A DNA stretch of 64,000 nucleotides from Adiantum capillus-veneris (Eukaryota; Streptophyta; Polypodiopsida; Polypodiales; Pteridaceae): NCBI GenBank assembly GCA_014529385.2, contig CM043952.1:56835619-56899618 (forward strand). Reading direction: 5' to 3'. Each line of letters begins with the position of its first letter. The stretch's first letter is position 1. The notes under the pieces are model-generated. The model was not told the DNA's origin. It made no database searches and saw only the letters and a list, made by a program, of their open reading frames with translations. The position numbers and the translations under genes were made by a program. Shown here in pieces: positions 59,370 to 64,000 of this stretch.

Positions 59370-60413
59370 ATTTTGGGGCCTACAGATTGTCGGCGTCTGC
59401 TCGGGGCATTCTAGCTTCCGAGCCGTGTGTGTATTCAAGTGTTAAATCCCGCCGCAGGTTTCCTGTGCAAAGTGCTCTGTGTGTGTGTCTAAAGTAAAGA
59501 ATTTCGGGTGAAAGCCAAAGCCTACCGCCCCACGGACCGATTGCATGGTTCCATTGCCGGAATATCAATCACTCTTTCCTCAAGAAGTGAGCCTCGGTTG
59601 TTTTGGGTAAAGACACAGAGTACAGGAACTTGGAATTACACTATGACTAATATGATGAATGACACCAAGGAAGAGGGTTTCTTCTCACAACACAGACAAG
59701 AAATTCCGCATGTTCGCCCTACCAAAAAGTGGTCAAATTAGGGTTGATTTTCTGCTCCGTTTTAAGGGTTTGCAAGTATGACCAAGATGAGATAGGGAGA
59801 GGTCTTACGGTGGTAGATTGGCCACTACATCTCCTGCGGGAGTGATGTGGGTTTGCCACGTGGCACGTTGCTCGCCGATTCTCTGAGGCGATTGCTTGGA
59901 TTCTTTGATGCATTGGTAAATCATCTTGAAATTTGAGCTTCCTTGGTCGTGGGTAGTACGCTACAGTGTTGCGGAATTATGCTCGTTTGCAGAGGCAAGA
60001 GCCTCTTGCACACGTAAAAAGTTAAGGGACAGGTTGCAAGATGCTATGTGGTGAAGTTCAAGAACTATCTACTTATGCAAGGAAAGTGGATGGAAGAGTA
60101 TGAACTGTCAGAGTCACCAAATGTATTGCAGCTTTACCTTCAAGCCTTTGGGTTACAACCTACTTATGCCCCAACCCAACGTGTGCAAAGGAGGGGTAAT
60201 GATAGAGCTAGCACATCATATGTATATATGAATTCAGTGTAATAGATGAAAATGACAAAAGTATGAAGGTCTCATTAAGTCATTTGTATCTATGTGTTAC
60301 GACCTTTCTTGCGGATACATGTGATGATAAAAGAGTGTTGATAGCACAAGATCATCAGTGGCGTGTATTTATGGTATGCAATCGAGGACGTTTGCGATTT
60401 CAAGAGGGGGGTA
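59370..60413 (+). repeat. Array internal region 3 (1044 bp)
   Basis: It runs from attttggggcctaca to caagaggggggta. It carries a 64-codon frame (60048-60242, VKFKNYLLMQGKWMEEYELS) shared with region 4 that matches no family I recognise. Confidence 0.75.
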
Positions 60414-61987
60414 TGTCACGGGGACGTGGCAGTTGTTACCTATGTCACCAGGACGTGGCAACTGCTAACTTTAGTTATTGGTTTCTTTCCAATGGGGTTT
60501 GTTTTATTTTTGAGACCCTCTTCTTGAAGTTGCAAATGGTCGGACATTCTATGGTCAATGTGAACGGTAGTTTCACCCGCAGACGGGAAGTTGGTCGGCA
60601 CTGGAATTCCTATAGTAAGAGGATGTCTAGGCTCAATGCAAGATCATGTAGGTCCCCCCGTCGCACTCAGCAAGTTGGTGGATACTAGGAAGTGAACTCA
60701 ATAAAGGCATAAAGTCAAGGTGGGACTACCAATAGAAAGTATCCGGCAGTTAGGGCCACATTGCACTTTTGGATGCGGTCCCGATGAGGATAGATGGTCG
60801 GATGACCAGTGGGAGCCCAATGGAAGCATCTCCTAAAAATTAGGGAATTGCTATTTTGGGCCGTGGAACGTGTTCGCGTCATTACCTCCGGTATGACAAG
60901 GGGAACATTTTATTACTTTGCTACAAAGTCAAGTGATGCACCAGTTAAGAGATTTTTAAGCAGGAAGCCCAAGGCGGGGAAATTGCATGCATGAGTGCCA
61001 AGTGGCACTTTTCGGCCAATTAACCAAGTTTGGAAGAATTGAACTCGTAACTGACTTTTTCGAGCAATTTTGGAGGCTGATAACTCTAATTTTCAGCCAT
61101 TTCTCTCCACTTTTGAGCTTCACGTGAATTTATCTAGGACTAGGGAGCTCATTTCCACAATTGGAAGGCATCAGATGGGTGTTAAGATGCGTGTTAAGAT
61201 GGCTCTTTTGCTGCATTTTCAACGATAAGCAGGTTTTGACACCCATGCAAATCTTTCCCTTTTGCATCTATTTGTTCACAGATGCTTTACAGGTCAAGGG
61301 AGAAGAGGGGGCGCTCGATTTATGCTGGGGGGATGCTTCATTGAGAACCTGTCACAGGTTAAGAGCTATGGAGTGCTTTCTTTCCGTCTCATGTATAGTG
61401 TGGTGCTAGGAGTGATGCCCTGCACGCTACACACTGCTCTCTCTCTCTCTCCCCCCTACGTGCAATTATGTGATGCCCCACAAGAGGGCTCTTCATTTGA
61501 CTGATGTACAGTTGTGTGGGTTCATGCTTTTGTGCTGAGGCAAGAGCCTCCTTGAGAAGGAACAGGAGTAGGTACCTGTTACTCCAAAGCAAGCACCGAT
61601 GAGGGTCATAACCTCACCGTACAGGTGCAAATTCAGCGTGTGTATGCGCAGAAAATTGACTGTTTTTCGGCCATACGAACGCCAGAACCCTTGGGAATCG
61701 TGCCCCACTAGCAGAGGACAGCTAGGGGACTTTGGGGCTGAAAACAGGGCAAAAACTTGTAAAAACAACGAGCTCAATTTACTGTTTTTGGGGAGGAATC
61801 AGAGGGTTTACGCCAGTGCATGTGAGATTCAGCAGCGGAATTGATTTCGTGCAAGTTTTGGGGTTGTTATGCTGCCAAAATTTGGCCAAATCAAGTAGTA
61901 TCTAGCGGGATACAGGTAAAGGATTCCCAGGACTCTATTTTGTAATTTACCCTCTCAAACAATAAAGAAATACCGAAAGGGGCGCCA
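60414..61987 (+). repeat. Array LTR 4 (1574 bp, full length)
   Basis: It runs from TGTCACGGGGACGTGGC to ggggcgcca. With LTR 1 it defines the complete LTR. The polypurine tract ends at 60413. Confidence 0.78.
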
Positions 61988-63006
61988 ATTTTGGGGCCTA
62001 AGGTTGTCGGCGTGTGCTCGGGGCATTCTAGCTTCCGAGCCGTGTGTGTATTAAAGTGTTAATTCCCGTCGCAGGTTTCCTTTGCAAAGTGCTCTCTGTG
62101 TGTGTGTCTAAAGTAAAGAATTTCGGGTGAAAGCCAAAGCCTACCGCCCCACGGGCCGGTTCCATGGTTCGATTGCCGGGATCAATCACTTTTTCCTCAA
62201 GAAGTGAGCCTCGGTTGTTTTCGGTAATGACACATAGTACAGGAACTTGGAATTACACTATGACTGACATGATGAATGACACCAAGGAAGAGGGTTTCTC
62301 CTCACAACACAGACAGGAAATTCCGCATGTTCGCCCAGGAAATTCCGCATGTTTGCCCTGCCAAAAAGTGGTCAAATTAGGGTTGATTTTCTATCGCGTT
62401 TTAAGGGTTTGCAAGTATGAACCAACATGAGATAGGGAGAGGTCTCACGGTGGTAGATTGGCCACTAGATCTCCTGCGGGAGTGATGTGGGTCTGCCAAG
62501 TGGCACGCTGCTCCCCGATTCTCTGAGGCGATTGCTTGGATTCTTTGATGCATTGGTAAATCATCTTGAAATTTGAGCTTACTTGGTCGTGGGTAGTACG
62601 CTACAGTGTTGCGGAATTATGCTCGTTTGCAACATGCTATGTGGTGAAGTTCAAGAACTATCTACCTATGGATGGAAAGTGGATGGAAGAGCATGAACTG
62701 TCAGTGTCACCAAATGTATTGCAACTTTACCTTGAAGCCTTTGGGTTACAACCTACTTATGCCCCAACCCAACGTGTGCAAAGGAGGGGTAATGATAGAG
62801 CTAGCACATCATATGTATATATGAATTCAGAGTAATAGATGAAAATGACAAAAGTATGAAGGTCTCATTAAGTCATTTGTATCTATGTGTTACGACCTTT
62901 CTTGCGGATACATGTGATGATAAAAGAGTGTTGATAGCACAAGATCATCAGTGGCGTGTATTTATGGTATGCAATCGAGGACGTTTGCGATTTCAAGAGG
63001 GGGGTA
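61988..63006 (+). repeat. Array internal region 4 (1019 bp)
   Basis: It is nearly identical to region 3 but has a small duplication (aggaaattccgcatgt, about 62318-62353) and lacks some 50 bp near 62628. It ends caagaggggggta. Confidence 0.75.
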
Positions 63007-64000
63007 TGTCACGGGGACGTGGTAGCTGTTACCTATGTCACCAGGACGTGGCAACTGCTAACTTTAGTTGTTGGTTTCTTTCCAATGGGGTTTGTTTTAT
63101 TTTTGAGACCCTCTTTTTGAAGTTGCAAATGGTCGGACATTCTATGGTCAATGTGAACGGTAGTTTCACCCGCAGACGGGAAGTTGGTCGGCACTGGAAT
63201 TCCTATAGTAAGAGGATGTCTAGGCTCAATGCAAGATCATGTAGGTCCCCCCGTCGCACTCAGCAAGTTGGTGGATACTAGGAAGTGAACTCAATAAAGG
63301 CATAAAGTCAAGGTGGGACTACCAATAGAAAGTATCCGACAGTTGGGCCACATTGCACTTTTGGATGCGGTCCCCATGAGGATAGATGGTCGGATGACCA
63401 GTGGGAGCCCAATGGAAGCATCTCCTAAAAATTAGGGAATTGCTATTTTGGGCCGTGGAACGTGTTCGCGTCATTACCTCCGGTATGACAAGGGGAACAT
63501 TTTATTACTTTGCTACAAAGTCAACTAATGCACCAGTTGAGAGATTTTTAAGCAAGAAGCCCAACGCGGAGAAATTGCATGCATGAGTGCCAAGTGGCAC
63601 TTTTTGGCCAATTTACCAAGTGTGGGAGAACAGAACTCGTAATTGACTTTTTGGAGCAGTTTGGGAGGCTGATAACTCTAATTTTCAGCCATTTCTCTCC
63701 ATTTTTGAGCTTCCCATGACTTTACCTAGGACTAAGGAGCTCATTTTCAGCTATGGAGTGCTTTCTTTCCGTCTCATGTATAGTGTGGTGCTAGGAGTGA
63801 TGCCATGCACGCTACACACTGCTCTCTCTCTCTCCCCCCCGTACGTGCAGTTATGTGATGCTCCACAAGAGGGCTCTTCATTTGACTGATGTACAGTTGT
63901 GTGGGTTCATGCTTTTGTGCTGAGGCAAGAGCCTCCTTGAGCAGGAACAGGGGTAGCTAGCTGCTACTCCAAAGCAAGCACCGGTGAGGGTCATAACCTC
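63007..64000 (+). repeat. Array LTR 5, continues beyond window
   Basis: It matches LTR 4 but for a deletion of roughly 200 bp at about 63751 (tcattttcag joined to ctatggagtgc). Confidence 0.75.

Noticed and set aside
60263-60688. 141-codon frame, nearly identical at 62856-63281
   Set aside because: It crosses the polypurine tract and LTR start, so its conservation reflects array duplication. The protein has no recognisable domain.

Overview
This window reads as nuclear DNA of a land plant with a large, repeat-rich genome. The evidence is Ty1/copia elements primed by initiator-methionine tRNA, L1-type LINEs, Ty3/gypsy remnants, long (CT)n/(GA)n and (GT)n tracts, and one intron-containing nuclear gene. 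No operons, bacterial signals, rRNA genes or CRISPR arrays are visible. The species cannot be fixed from sequence alone; a fern, lycophyte or other large-genome plant is a guess.

Layout. 1-4738: decayed Copia element (plus strand, 5' LTR outside the window). 4739-8300: decayed coding-like tract, then mostly featureless DNA. 8301-11570: two LINE pieces (minus strand) ending in (CT)n tails, one apparently ORF1-only. 11728-23480: two L1-type LINEs (minus strand); the upstream one is split by a solo LTR (13571-14283, 5-bp TSD aggac) and by a complete Copia element (17231-22462, 5-bp TSD tttgg). 24661-25970: gypsy gag-protease remnant. 26210-34495: more L1 fragments in both orientations, an LTR fragment, a possible SINE. 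34900-39530: microsatellites, tandem duplications and another L1 3' end. 40399-40456: a perfect 25-bp hairpin.

42178-44960 (minus) is the one convincing host gene: seven exons with GT..AG borders and fully compatible phases encode the C-terminal 758 residues of a nuclear-type protein. Its 5' exons are not visible, and an LTR element begins about 370 bp upstream of the last recognisable exon.

45331-51540: LTR with PBS and an unrecognised open frame, an inverted gypsy RT-RNase H fragment, and a gypsy gag-protease whose protease segment is present twice in inverted orientation. 52576 to the window end: a head-to-tail array of a non-coding LTR element, LTR-internal-LTR-internal and so on, with five LTRs and four internal regions. 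One of its LTRs carries a nested 1974-bp solo LTR with its own TSD. The array, the conserved palindromic 3' terminus shared by the L1 copies, the nested insertion series, and the host gene are the main points of interest. Essentially every transposon reading frame carries stops or frameshifts; several stops look like C-to-T changes.
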